A DNA stretch of 64,000 nucleotides from an uncultured Sphingobacteriales bacterium (lineage in GTDB: Bacteria; Bacteroidota; Bacteroidia; Chitinophagales; Chitinophagaceae), in contig CALKHN010000008.1 of assembly GCA_937991535.1 (NCBI GenBank), positions 1 through 64,000 of the forward strand, read 5' to 3'. The notes beneath the pieces were generated by a model, which worked only from the letters and a program-made list of their open reading frames with translations, was not told the origin of the DNA and did no database searches. The first letter of the stretch is position 1, and each line of letters starts with the position of its first letter. Shown here piece by piece: positions 35,372 to 43,921 of this stretch. Made by a program: the position numbers and the translations under genes.

Positions 35372-35541
35372 GAAAATGATTTATGGTTTACGGTTTGCAG
35401 TTTTTTGGATTCTGCTTCGCGTTCCGAATTCCGGGCTTCAGATCTGAACAATAAAGTCACGCTGGAACTATTGTGATAGCGAACTACAGCCGATTGTTAT
35501 TACGTCAGCCAGCATAGCACAAACCGAATGTAAGCGGTAGT

Positions 35542-36312
35542 TTATTTCTCGTCAATTAATTTCTCCAACCGGTTTAAAAAAGTTTCATCATCATAGCCAA
35601 TAAATTTTTCTACAATTAGTCCCTCTTTATTAATTAAAAAGGAAGTAGGTATTGCCTGAACATCATACAGTGTCTTTATCTTGCCATTTAAGGTTTTGGC
35701 ATCAAAGTCAATAAATCGTTTTCCTTTTCCTGCAAGCTCATCATTTAAAAAAATGTACAACGCTTGCGCCCTGGTAGTTGATTTGAGTTCCCTGCTTATA
35801 TGTGAAAGAAGAGTTTTAATAGTATCTTTTCCAATCCTTTGCCTGTTTCTGTAGATGATATCCAATCCCAAATAGGAGTTGGGATGGCGTTTGCCGAATT
35901 CTATATATAAGTCTTGCGAAGTAGCTTGAGCTTCATTAAGTATTTTTATCAACCGGTTTTTGTCAGCATCGTTAGAGAATAGCTTTTTTGTAAGACTGTC
36001 ATAAGCGGTGATGGAAATCTTTTCAAATGGGTTTTGTTTTAAAGTTAATTCATTTTATAAATCTTGCTCTTTACCGCCTTTAATAATAGCATTTAACTGC
36101 ATACGATTAATAGCTGATTCAAATACCATTTGTGACGTGGTTTGTCCGTCTAAGTCATACAAATATACTTTTGTTCCATTTTCTATTCCGTCAATGTGCC
36201 CTTTAATTTCAAAGTCTTTTGAATTATATTGTTGTGCAAACGAAAGAAACGAACAGCAAGTTAAAAGGGTCGCAAAACCAAATATTTTTAAACTAATGAT
36301 GTTTTTTTTAAT
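35542..36312 (-). pseudogene. Decayed TlpA-like thioredoxin/DUF4369 gene
   Basis: One frame runs from 36312 to 35542 with signs of decay. The first codon is ATT where relatives have ATG (then KKNIISLKIFGFATLL, a signal peptide). A DUF4369 start (FEIKGHIDGIENGTKVYLYDLDGQT) is cut short, with a TAA after EQDL at about 36065. The later part jumps from FIDFDAKTLNGK to IKTLYDVQAIPTSFLINKEG; the segment with the CxxC active site is missing. The frame has 256 codons against about 370 in intact relatives. A piece from 35952 could be expressed but lacks the redox centre. Confidence 0.8.
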
Positions 36313-36523
36313 TACCGCCTACTTCTTGTATTGCCCGCTCATAGCTGATTGCTGACAGCCTCCGTCGAATTTCGGATTTCCTGTCTTTGGGTTTGGGCTA
36401 CGAGCTATCAGCCGTTAGCTATTGCTCAATTTTCTTGAATACTTGAAATGGAAGAATCTATTGTTTGGTATAATTCCATAGCACCGTCCCTGTACACAGT
36501 GTGGAGAGGGAAAGTGGGTGAGG
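36313..36523. other. Gene-free gap with decayed heptamers
   Basis: The gap holds GCTCATAGCTGATTGCTGACAGCC (36338-36360) and a related piece near 36400-36422, both of the CTGA heptamer type seen elsewhere. I see no gene in it. Confidence 0.5.
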
Positions 36524-37159
36524 CTAAAACAATCCATACAACTGCGTATCAATTTTATGTATGATCTCGCCCAGGTGCTCTTCATTTTCGGGAAATTTAT
36601 TTTTGTCAATATCAATTACCAGCAGCGCGCCTTCTTTGTAACCATCAATCCATTTATTATAAAATTCATTCAGGCGCTTCAGGTAATCCAACCGGATGTT
36701 CTCTTCGTATTCTCTTCCCCGTTTTTGTATTTGCCCCACCAGGGTAGGTACCGACGCCTGCAGGTAAATAAGCAGATCAGGCGGGTTAACCATTGTTTTG
36801 AGAGTTTCAAAGAAGCCGAAATAATTTTCAAAATCGCGTTTGCTCATCAGTCCCATCTCATGAAGATTGGGAGCAAAAATATGTGCGTCTTCATATATGG
36901 TTCTATCCTGTATAACCGTTTCGTTTCCTTTTTGGATTTCAAGCAGGTTCCTGAGCCGGGTATTTAAAAAATAGATCTGGAGATTAAAACTCCATCGGGG
37001 CATATCTTCATAAAAATCGTAGAGGTAAGGATTGTGATCCACATCTTCAAACTGGGGTATCCAGCGGTAATGCTTGCTCAGCATTTCCGTAAGCGTAGTT
37101 TTTCCGGCGCCAATATTTCCTGCTACGGCAATGTGTTTGGGTTTTTTAGTTTTCGCCAT
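36524..37159 (-). CDS. Deoxynucleoside kinase (dNK family)
   Basis: This 211-residue kinase phosphorylates deoxynucleosides in the salvage pathway. The P-loop GNIGAGKT is at about residues 14-21, VIQDRTIYEDAHIF contains the conserved DR(S/T)IYED motif, and RGREYEENIRLDYL is the lid. Bacteroidota carry deoxyadenosine or deoxyguanosine kinases of this type; the substrate is not decided here. The start is the ATG giving MAKTKKPKH; the upstream MNTIV extension is unlikely. Confidence 0.93.
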   Translation of the reverse strand: MAKTKKPKHIAVAGNIGAGKTTLTEMLSKHYRWIPQFEDVDHNPYLYDFYEDMPRWSFNLQIYFLNTRLRNLLEIQKGNETVIQDRTIYEDAHIFAPNLHEMGLMSKRDFENYFGFFETLKTMVNPPDLLIYLQASVPTLVGQIQKRGREYEENIRLDYLKRLNEFYNKWIDGYKEGALLVIDIDKNKFPENEEHLGEIIHKIDTQLYGLF

Positions 37160-37257
37160 TACGATTGTGTTCAAATTTGAAATGTAGGATAGCAGATAAA
37201 AGAGAATATCAAGATAAATAAATTTAACTGCTTTAAAACCCCCGCACTATGTTTTTC

Positions 37258-38268
37258 TTAAAAATATTTTATCCCTATCGCTTCCCGCGTCAGTTGCATG
37301 GTTTTTTCAGCGCTTTCGCGCGCTTTGGCAGCGCCTTTCTCCATCACCTCTTTCATATAGGCTTCATTTTCACGGATAGCTTTCGCTTTTTCACGAATGG
37401 GGGCAATGAACCGTATCATATCTTCCGTTAATTGTTTTTTCAAATCGCCATAGCGAATGGTGCAGTTATTATAATCCGATTCAAATTTTTCATACACATC
37501 GCGTGTGCTGGTAAGCCCCAGCAGTTGAAATATGTTTTCAATATAGTCGGGCATAGGCGAATGTGGCGCTTTGGGACCTTCATCCGTTTTTGCCTTCATT
37601 ATTTTTTTGCGGATGAGTTCGTCGTCATCCGAAAGGTATAAAGTGGCGTTTTGATTTTCACTCTTGCTCATTTTGCCTGCACCGTCTAAGCTGGGCACTT
37701 TAACGAGTTCCTTTCCGAAATTAAAGGCCACCGGCTCAGGAAAAATTTCTCCATAGCGATGATTGAACCGGCTGGCAAAATTTCTTGCCATCTCCAGGTG
37801 TTGTTCCTGGTCTTTACCAACGGGAACGTACAATGCACGGTGCAACAATATATCGGCCGCCATTAAAGAAGGGTAAGTAAGTAAGGCTGCATTGATATTT
37901 TGTGGTTGCAGGCGGGCTTTGTCTTTAAAGGTGGTGGTTTTTTCCAGTTCGCCTTTATAAGCCAGGGTATTCAGGTACAAATAGAGTTCAGAAGTTTGGT
38001 ATACCGCACTCTGGCAATACAATGCAGCCTTATCCGGATCGAGCCCGCAGGCCAGGTATTCCGAAATTACATGCAACACATTTGCTCTTAAACTTTTGGT
38101 ATCGGGATGTGTGGTGAGTGAATGCAGGTCGGCCACCATAAAATAACATTCATATTCATTTTGCATGCGCACATAATTCTGCAGTGCGCCAAAATAACTG
38201 CCCAGGTGCAATATCCCCGTAGGACGGATACCACTCATTACGATAGGTTTCTTTGCGCTTTTTTCCAT
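37258..38268 (-). CDS. trpS: Tryptophanyl-tRNA synthetase
   Basis: This 336-residue class I synthetase charges tRNA-Trp. The HIGH-like motif is GILHLGSY (residues 18-25) and the KMSKS loop is at 199-203. The block TYPSLMAADILLHRALYVPVGKDQEQHLEMAR is the Trp-binding region. Length is typical. It lies about 100 bp upstream of the dNK gene on the same strand. Confidence 0.97.
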   Translation of the reverse strand: MEKSAKKPIVMSGIRPTGILHLGSYFGALQNYVRMQNEYECYFMVADLHSLTTHPDTKSLRANVLHVISEYLACGLDPDKAALYCQSAVYQTSELYLYLNTLAYKGELEKTTTFKDKARLQPQNINAALLTYPSLMAADILLHRALYVPVGKDQEQHLEMARNFASRFNHRYGEIFPEPVAFNFGKELVKVPSLDGAGKMSKSENQNATLYLSDDDELIRKKIMKAKTDEGPKAPHSPMPDYIENIFQLLGLTSTRDVYEKFESDYNNCTIRYGDLKKQLTEDMIRFIAPIREKAKAIRENEAYMKEVMEKGAAKARESAEKTMQLTREAIGIKYF

Positions 38269-38368
38269 GGCGGCGAAGATACAGAATTTAGATGTTGGCG
38301 ATTATCAATAAAGAATGCCGAAATTTGGGGTAGCAAACTTTACCCGCATCATCTAATACAATATGATC

Positions 38369-39865
38369 ATGAATACTTTTAAAGATGCTACAACAGACGA
38401 GATCAATGCCGTAATGGAGCAATCATGGAGCGCATTTGAGACCTACAGAACATTTCCGCTCCGGCAAAGAGCCGGCTTTATGCATGCTATCGCCGCGGAA
38501 CTCAGTACCATAAGCGAAGCAGTTGTTGCCATAGCCATGAAAGAAACAAATCTTCCTGAAGCACGGTTAAAGAATGAATTAAACCGAACTATATTTCAAC
38601 TCAACAGTTATGCCGAAGCCTGTGAACAGGGCAACTGGATAGAGGCCCGCATTGATACGGCAATTGCCGAACGCAATCCTCCAAAGCCTGATCTGCGGAA
38701 AATGCTTGTGCCCTTAGGACCCGTTGTGGTTTTTGGCGCCAGCAATTTTCCGTTTGCTTATTCTACAGCAGGAGGCGATACCGCCTGCGCGCTGGCTGCC
38801 GGGTGCCCGGTTATTGTTAAAGCCCATCCGGCTCATGGGCAAACATCCGAAATGGTGGCCAACGCTATTGGAAAAGTTGCCCGCGAACACAATATGCCCC
38901 AGGGCATATTCGCGCATGTGCATGGCGCAGGCTTTGAAGTGGGAAAATCTTTGGTAATGCACCCTCATACCAAAGCAGTGGGCTTCACCGGCTCTTATGG
39001 AGGTGGTAAAGCCCTGTTCGACTGGGCAGCGCAACGCAAAGAGCCCATACCTGTTTTCGCGGAAATGGGCAGCATCAACCCGGTTTATCTCTTCCCCGAA
39101 AAATTAAAGCAATCGCCGGTTGACCTGGCCAAATTGTATGCCGGTTCCATTACCCTCAGCACGGGACAGTTTTGCACCAACCCGGGACTAATCATTGGTA
39201 TTGATAGCGAAGATCTTCAAAAATTTATAACAGCGCTGGGCAAAGCAATTGAACAGATCGCTCCTTCCACCATGCTGCATCCCGGCATTGCCAAAGCCTT
39301 TGTAGCCAACCGCAACAAAGCATTGATGCAGGAAGATGTAGAAACGATTGCGGTTGCCCAACAGCAGCCCGGTGAAAACCAGGGCGTTCCCACCATTGCG
39401 TCGGCTACTGCACAGGCCTTTTTAAACAACCCCGTACTCCACCAGGAAGTGTTTGGCCCGTATTCGCTTGTAATACGGTGCAGCGATATGAATGAAATGC
39501 TGGCTATAGCAGCCCGTATGGAAGGACAGTTGACTTCCGCACTAATGGCAACGGAAACGGATATGCGCAATTATGATTCGCTGGTGGAAAAGGTTAAAAA
39601 CAGTTGCGGCAGGATCATCGTAAATGGTGTGCCTACCGGAGTGGAAGTATGCCTGAGTATGCAGCATGGCGGTCCCTTTCCCGCTACCACCGATGCCAGG
39701 TTTACTTCTGTTGGGGCAGATGGTATTAAACGCTTTGCCCGGCCTTTGTGCTTTCAAAACTGGCCAAACAGCCTGCTGCCCGATGAACTGAAAGACGCCA
39801 ACCCGCTGGGAATATGGCGAACGGTGAATAACGAGTTGACGAAGGGATTAAGATTTGAAATTTGA
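38369..39865 (+). CDS. NADP-dependent aldehyde dehydrogenase (2,5-dioxovalerate dehydrogenase-like)
   Basis: This protein of 498 residues belongs to the ALDH family that oxidises alpha-ketoglutaric semialdehyde and related aldehydes. VVVFGASNFPFAYS, AHPAHGQTSEMV and GFTGSYGGGKALF are the coenzyme-binding parts. The catalytic Cys is in GQFCTNPG and the general base Glu in FAEMGS. No pentose or hydroxyproline pathway gene is nearby, so the substrate is not known. The ATG at 38363 is an equal alternative. Its stop overlaps an ATTTGAA heptamer array. Confidence 0.88.
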   Translation: MNTFKDATTDEINAVMEQSWSAFETYRTFPLRQRAGFMHAIAAELSTISEAVVAIAMKETNLPEARLKNELNRTIFQLNSYAEACEQGNWIEARIDTAIAERNPPKPDLRKMLVPLGPVVVFGASNFPFAYSTAGGDTACALAAGCPVIVKAHPAHGQTSEMVANAIGKVAREHNMPQGIFAHVHGAGFEVGKSLVMHPHTKAVGFTGSYGGGKALFDWAAQRKEPIPVFAEMGSINPVYLFPEKLKQSPVDLAKLYAGSITLSTGQFCTNPGLIIGIDSEDLQKFITALGKAIEQIAPSTMLHPGIAKAFVANRNKALMQEDVETIAVAQQQPGENQGVPTIASATAQAFLNNPVLHQEVFGPYSLVIRCSDMNEMLAIAARMEGQLTSALMATETDMRNYDSLVEKVKNSCGRIIVNGVPTGVEVCLSMQHGGPFPATTDARFTSVGADGIKRFARPLCFQNWPNSLLPDELKDANPLGIWRTVNNELTKGLRFEI

Positions 39866-39882
39866 AATTTAAGATTTAAAAT
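39853..39882. repeat. Heptanucleotide array (ATTTGAA type) over the ALDH stop
   Basis: ATTTGAA, ATTTGAA, ATTTAAG, ATTTAAA. The end of the ALDH coding sequence (RFEI and stop) is made of this repeat. The following 500 bp up to 40383 hold only the hairpins listed next and a GC-rich stretch (40190-40250); no gene is seen. Confidence 0.75.
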
Positions 39883-39978
39883 AAATTATAATGCTTTATC
39901 CATGTGTTGACAATAAGAAGGCAATAAAGAAAGGATAGCTGAAATCACAGTAGTACAAAAGTGACATCAGGGCTCCTT

Positions 39979-40017
39979 CCCGAAAACAGGCAGTAATCGT
40001 TTTCGGGCGGCTTTTTT
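39979..40017 (+). terminator. Terminator after the aldehyde dehydrogenase gene
   Basis: CCCGAAAAC (39979-39987) pairs with GTTTTCGGG (39999-40007), followed by CGGC and six T. Confidence 0.75.
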
Positions 40018-40018
40018 G

Positions 40019-40046
40019 GTTACTTTTTTTCCGCAAAAAAAGTAAC
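40019..40046. other. Perfect 12-bp hairpin next to the terminator
   Basis: GTTACTTTTTTT, CCGC, AAAAAAAGTAAC. It directly follows the previous terminator and could serve transcripts from either side. Confidence 0.6.
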
Positions 40047-40383
40047 AACAGAATTGACATCATTACAGATTGCGGCAGAAGCCGGTCAGTGAAACTTGAA
40101 ATTTGAGATTTGGTACAAGCCTCCGTTATGGATTTGGCAAAAGTTTATTGTTATACTTCTCTTGAACATTTATTATTATTTTTAGCCAGGAACCCGCCCC
40201 CGCCAGAATGGCTTCATCGGGCTGGCGTGCCGGTAGGGACGGGGAACTCCCATAAAAATTTTTCATTCATCCTTTATGTTTTATGAATGAAAAATTTCAT
40301 GTACGTTTGACAAAGGTTCTATATGCTTTTCAATTTGATATTAAATATCAAAATGTATTTATAAACTATAAACCATTCTGAAC

Positions 40384-41220
40384 ATGAAACCTTCTTTATT
40401 ATGCGCCGTTCTTTTCAGCTTCATTCTGCTGTACGGCACAGCACAGTCGCAGGAAAAACAACTGGTAAAAAAATGGGAAACCGATACCATTTTAAAAGTT
40501 CCTGAATCGGTAAAATTTGATGGCGTCAATAAAGTGCTGTATACCGCCAATATTGACGGAGAACCATGGGGAAAAGACGGCAAGGGCTCTATAGGAAAAG
40601 TGGGATTAGACGGTAAGATCATTGCATCGGAATGGGTTACCGGCTTAAACGCGCCCAAGGGCATGGGTATTCATGCGGGCAAATTATACGTAGCCGATAT
40701 AGATGCTGTTGCGGTAATTGATATTGCAAAAGGAAAGATTATACAGCGGATCGCGGTAGAGGGCGCACAGGGATTGAACGATGTTAGCATTGACCCCAAA
40801 GGAGCGATCTATGTTTCGGACTCAAAAACCAAAAAAATACACCGTATTGTAAAAGGAAAATCAACCGTGGTACAGGAAAACCTGAAAGGACCGAACGGAG
40901 TGCTGGCAGTGGGCTCCGATTTGTACTTAACAGATGCGGGCGGATTGTACAAGGCAGAGAAAACAGGCGCATTAACATTGATCGCCGATGGCATGGAAGG
41001 CGGAACGGATGGTATTGAAGCAGTGGGTAACGGTGATTTTATTGTTTCGTGCTGGGCAGGCTCTGTATGGTACGTTTATGCTAACGGAAAAAAAGATCAT
41101 TTGCTGGATACCAGGGAGCAAAAGATCAATTCCGCGGACATTGGTTACGATCCGGCAACAAAAACAGTGTATGTGCCCACTTTCTTTAAGAACAACGTGG
41201 TGGCCTATACCCTGAAGTAA
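40384..41220 (+). CDS. SMP-30/gluconolactonase-like beta-propeller protein, secreted
   Basis: This 278-residue protein has a signal peptide ending AQSQ and a six-bladed propeller pattern: PESVKFDGVNKVLYTANIDG, LNAPKGMGIHAGKLYVADI, GLNDVSIDPKGAIYVSDS, GPNGVLAVGSDLYLTD and SADIGYDPATKTVYVPTF. This is the SMP-30/gluconolactonase/LRE group, often lactonases or simple binding propellers. The metal ligands cannot be fixed by eye. It stands alone with long gaps on both sides. Confidence 0.8.
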   Translation: MKPSLLCAVLFSFILLYGTAQSQEKQLVKKWETDTILKVPESVKFDGVNKVLYTANIDGEPWGKDGKGSIGKVGLDGKIIASEWVTGLNAPKGMGIHAGKLYVADIDAVAVIDIAKGKIIQRIAVEGAQGLNDVSIDPKGAIYVSDSKTKKIHRIVKGKSTVVQENLKGPNGVLAVGSDLYLTDAGGLYKAEKTGALTLIADGMEGGTDGIEAVGNGDFIVSCWAGSVWYVYANGKKDHLLDTREQKINSADIGYDPATKTVYVPTFFKNNVVAYTLK

Positions 41221-41701
41221 ACGGTATCTTTTATCGTAACAAATTGTCCAAAGATCGAAGGAATGGCGCCCGCTGACGAATAAAATTTTAAAAGCGGGAT
41301 TGCTGAAGCATCTTTACATCAGCAAGCAAATAGCAAAAGTTCTAAGCAAATAGGTAAAACAAATCCAGTATTCAAAAAACAAGAGGTTGTTCAACACTTC
41401 GCCAACATTTCCTGGTTAAAACACAGGAATTACCATCCATCAAAGATATTGCCGGTTGTACATCAACCGGCTTTATTTTTTGCAACAGGGTTCGCTAACC
41501 ATTTCATCTAAATCCTCTTTTAGTCTTCAGTTGCACTATTTCAATACCTGGCTATAAATGAAACCATATATCACTATGCCGTGTGCAAGGTAAGGGGGCT
41601 TGGTTTAGCCCTGCTGTGGGAATAAGCGGAATTGCTTATGACTAAAATCATGTCTGTTTGCTTTAAAATTGATTAATATTATTGCCTGTAAACCTTGTTA
41701 T
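41221..41701. other. 480-bp gap with a terminator but no gene
   Basis: I see no coding frame of note. A strong hairpin ends at 41481, about 230 bp after the SMP-30 stop. This leaves room for a long 3' UTR or a small RNA in 41250-41480. Confidence 0.5.
41451..41481 (+). terminator. Terminator in the gap before the DUF6252-like gene
   Basis: GCCGGTTG, loop TACAT, CAACCGGC, then TTTATTTTTT. Confidence 0.85.
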
Positions 41702-42239
41702 ATGAAGTACACACCTTTTTTATTCCTGCTTTTCTTTCTCGCCGCCGTCTCCTGCAAAAAAGACAGGCTCACCAAAGAAACCCAAAAGGGCGCTAATACA
41801 TTTTCTTGCTTAATTGATGGTAAAGTTTACAAGCCCTGTTCCCACCGGGGAATAATAGGTGGCCCAAATGCTCCTTCCCTCAACGGGGGGGGTATATAGT
41901 TCAGGCAATGGCATGTCGGCATCTGTGAGTGCTGACGGCTGCGGGGAATCCGGGGCATGGGATAAGAATGTTTACATTGAAATAGGTAACCTTACCGGTG
42001 CGGGCACTTATTTGCTTTCTGACCTGTCTAACAGATTACAGTACACTGTTCGCGAAAACAATACAACAAGGGTATATTCTTCGCTAAATACAAAATCAGG
42101 GCGGGTAATTATCACCAAAGACGACAGGGCAAGCAAAATTTTATCCGGCACATTTGAGTTTGAAGGAGTGGATAATAATGATCCCGGGAAAATTGTCAAA
42201 ATTACTTCCGGCCGCTTTGACCTTAACTATAAAAAGTAA
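41702..42239 (+). pseudogene. DUF6252-like lipoprotein gene frameshifted in a G8 run
   Basis: The first frame (41702-41899) has a lipoprotein signal (LFFLAAVSCKKD) and FSCLIDGKVYKP, the usual DUF6252 opening. It ends at TAG after eight G (41885-41892). The rest (to 42239) continues one base over: YSSGNGMSASVSADGC, ISGTFEFEGV-like ILSGTFEFEG and VKITSGRFDLNYKK, the usual ending. With seven G the two parts join as LNGGVYSSGNG in one 178-codon gene. The shift may be a sequence error, a recent mutation or a phase-variable switch. Confidence 0.8.
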
Positions 42240-42267
42240 AACAAAAGAAAGAATCAACCGTAAATTC

Positions 42268-42927
42268 TCAAATCAGCATCACCCTGTCATCCACTATGGC
42301 AAAAATCTTGTCATGCCGATCCTGTTGTATTCCGGCTACGCCTGTAAACCGGCTAAAGGCGGGCAAAGTACAGCAGTTTGCGGCAAAGTGAAAACAGGGC
42401 AGTCTCAACCCCTGCTTTGACAGGCCCTTTATATAAACGCCGGGATGAAGATGTCCTGAGAAAATATATTTCTCCGTAAGGTTCTGCTTATGCATGCCAT
42501 TGTAATCATGACAAAAAACAAATTCCTCCATTGTTAATTCATCCGGATGAACAGTAATATCCACGTTTTCATACCACTGATCCTTCAAAATATCGTGGTT
42601 GCCTTTGATGAGCTGAACGGCAAGAGAAGAGAAATCGCTTCGCCACCGGCAGAACAATTCTAATTCCTTATTGCTTTCACTGTGAAACATATCACCCACA
42701 ACAACCAGTTGTTCGGGCTTAAAAAATTGGATGAGGCTAACCAGGCGCTGCATGTCTTCCTTAAAAACCGTTTGTGGCACGCCAATACCCCACTTGCGGA
42801 AATGCCCCGTTTTACCGAGGTGCAGATCGGCAAGGATAAGCGATTTCCGCTCTTCCCAAAAAACAGAACGGTCTGCACTCAGCCATAAGGTTTGTCCGGA
42901 AACGCTATGTTTTAACGGAGGATACAT
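42268..42927 (-). CDS. pdeM: Ligase-associated DNA damage response endonuclease PdeM
   Basis: This 219-residue metallophosphoesterase has all motifs of its family: ADLHLGK (Asp34, His36), VVGDMFHS (Asp79), GNHD (109-112) and GHLHPG (158-163). PdeM proteins are usually encoded with a DNA ligase and helicase; those partners are not in this window. It is convergent with the DUF6252-like gene. Confidence 0.88.
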   Translation of the reverse strand: MYPPLKHSVSGQTLWLSADRSVFWEERKSLILADLHLGKTGHFRKWGIGVPQTVFKEDMQRLVSLIQFFKPEQLVVVGDMFHSESNKELELFCRWRSDFSSLAVQLIKGNHDILKDQWYENVDITVHPDELTMEEFVFCHDYNGMHKQNLTEKYIFSGHLHPGVYIKGLSKQGLRLPCFHFAANCCTLPAFSRFTGVAGIQQDRHDKIFAIVDDRVMLI

Positions 42928-42935
42928 GGTGAGGG

Positions 42936-42982
42936 GTGCAAGTTACAGGTTTCAGGTTAGTTACAGGTTACAGGTTTCAGGG
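42936..42982. repeat. Heptanucleotide array (GTTACAG type)
   Basis: Words GTTACAG, GTTTCAG, GTTAGTT and GTTACAG follow each other just upstream of pdeM; a CTGATAG-type piece lies at 43002-43026. Confidence 0.7.
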
Positions 42983-43036
42983 TGGTTTTCGTGGGCACAA
43001 TGCTGATAGCCCATAGCTGACAGCCGATACCAACAA

Positions 43037-43744
43037 TCAATGAAAATACCGCTCTGCCTGTTCAATGGCTTCCGGTTTGCCCACATCAATCAGTATATCG
43101 CCTGAATGGTCAAAACCCATAACCGAATGACGCTGCGACAAACGGAGATACAGATCCACCAAAGAAAATTTTCCTTCTTCCGTGATCAATTCAAAAATGG
43201 CCGGGTCAATAATATGAATACCGCTGAACGCTTTGGATATATTATTCGTTGCCGGGATAGAAATTTTTTCCTCGCCTGAAACATTGTTCCGCCACCCGCA
43301 CAACTGATCGCTGTCACTGAACAAAAAAGAACGCGAAGCTTTTCTATCGGTTACAGCCAATGTAACCAGGGGCTTGTGCCGGTTGTGAAATTGCAGCATG
43401 GCATTGATATCGAGATTGGTTAAAATATCTGCATTGATCACAAAAAAAGGATCATAAGGTTGTAAAAACCATGCGGCTTTTTTTAATCCGCCACCCGTTT
43501 CTAATGGTTCCTCTATTTCATGCGAAACAGCGATGTTACAGTTGAAATGATCATGTGCTTTTAAAAATTCGATCACCTGGTCAGCAAAATGATGTACATT
43601 AATGATCAGGTTCGTAATACCAAATCCCTTCAGGTATTCAATATTGCGCTGCAGCAATGGCTTGCCGTTCACTACAGCCAATGCCTTGGGATGGCGATCC
43701 GTCCACGGCTTTAATCTTGTACCCAACCCTGCGGCAAAGATCAT
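43037..43744 (-). CDS. Sugar-1-phosphate nucleotidyltransferase (MurU-like)
   Basis: This 235-residue enzyme transfers a nucleotide to a sugar-1-phosphate. The signature IFAAGLGTRLKPWTDRHPKALA is at the N-terminus and VINADILTNLDI holds the metal-binding Asp. It lies next to an AmgK-like kinase, the same pair that converts MurNAc to UDP-MurNAc in peptidoglycan recycling, so a MurU role is likely. The frame is open to 43816, but the ATG at 43742-43744 gives the normal N-terminus. Confidence 0.85.
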   Translation of the reverse strand: MIFAAGLGTRLKPWTDRHPKALAVVNGKPLLQRNIEYLKGFGITNLIINVHHFADQVIEFLKAHDHFNCNIAVSHEIEEPLETGGGLKKAAWFLQPYDPFFVINADILTNLDINAMLQFHNRHKPLVTLAVTDRKASRSFLFSDSDQLCGWRNNVSGEEKISIPATNNISKAFSGIHIIDPAIFELITEEGKFSLVDLYLRLSQRHSVMGFDHSGDILIDVGKPEAIEQAERYFH

Positions 43745-43831
43745 GGCCGCAGTTAAGCTGATTTCTGATAGTATAAAATTTTCGCCGTTAGCACTTATCA
43801 TATTAACCAAAATCATTACTTTAAAAATATT

Positions 43832-43902
43832 TTCACCTCACACCTCTCACCTCACACCTCTCACCTCACACCTCTCACCTCTCACCTCTCACCTCACTCT
43901 CC
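43832..43902. repeat. Heptanucleotide array (CTCACCT/CTCACAC type)
   Basis: About ten units, mostly CTCACCT and CTCACAC-CT variants, fill the gap between the nucleotidyltransferase and the kinase genes. On the - strand this is the space between the two recycling genes. Confidence 0.9.
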
Positions 43903-43921
43903 AGCTTACCACTTTCCGCCC

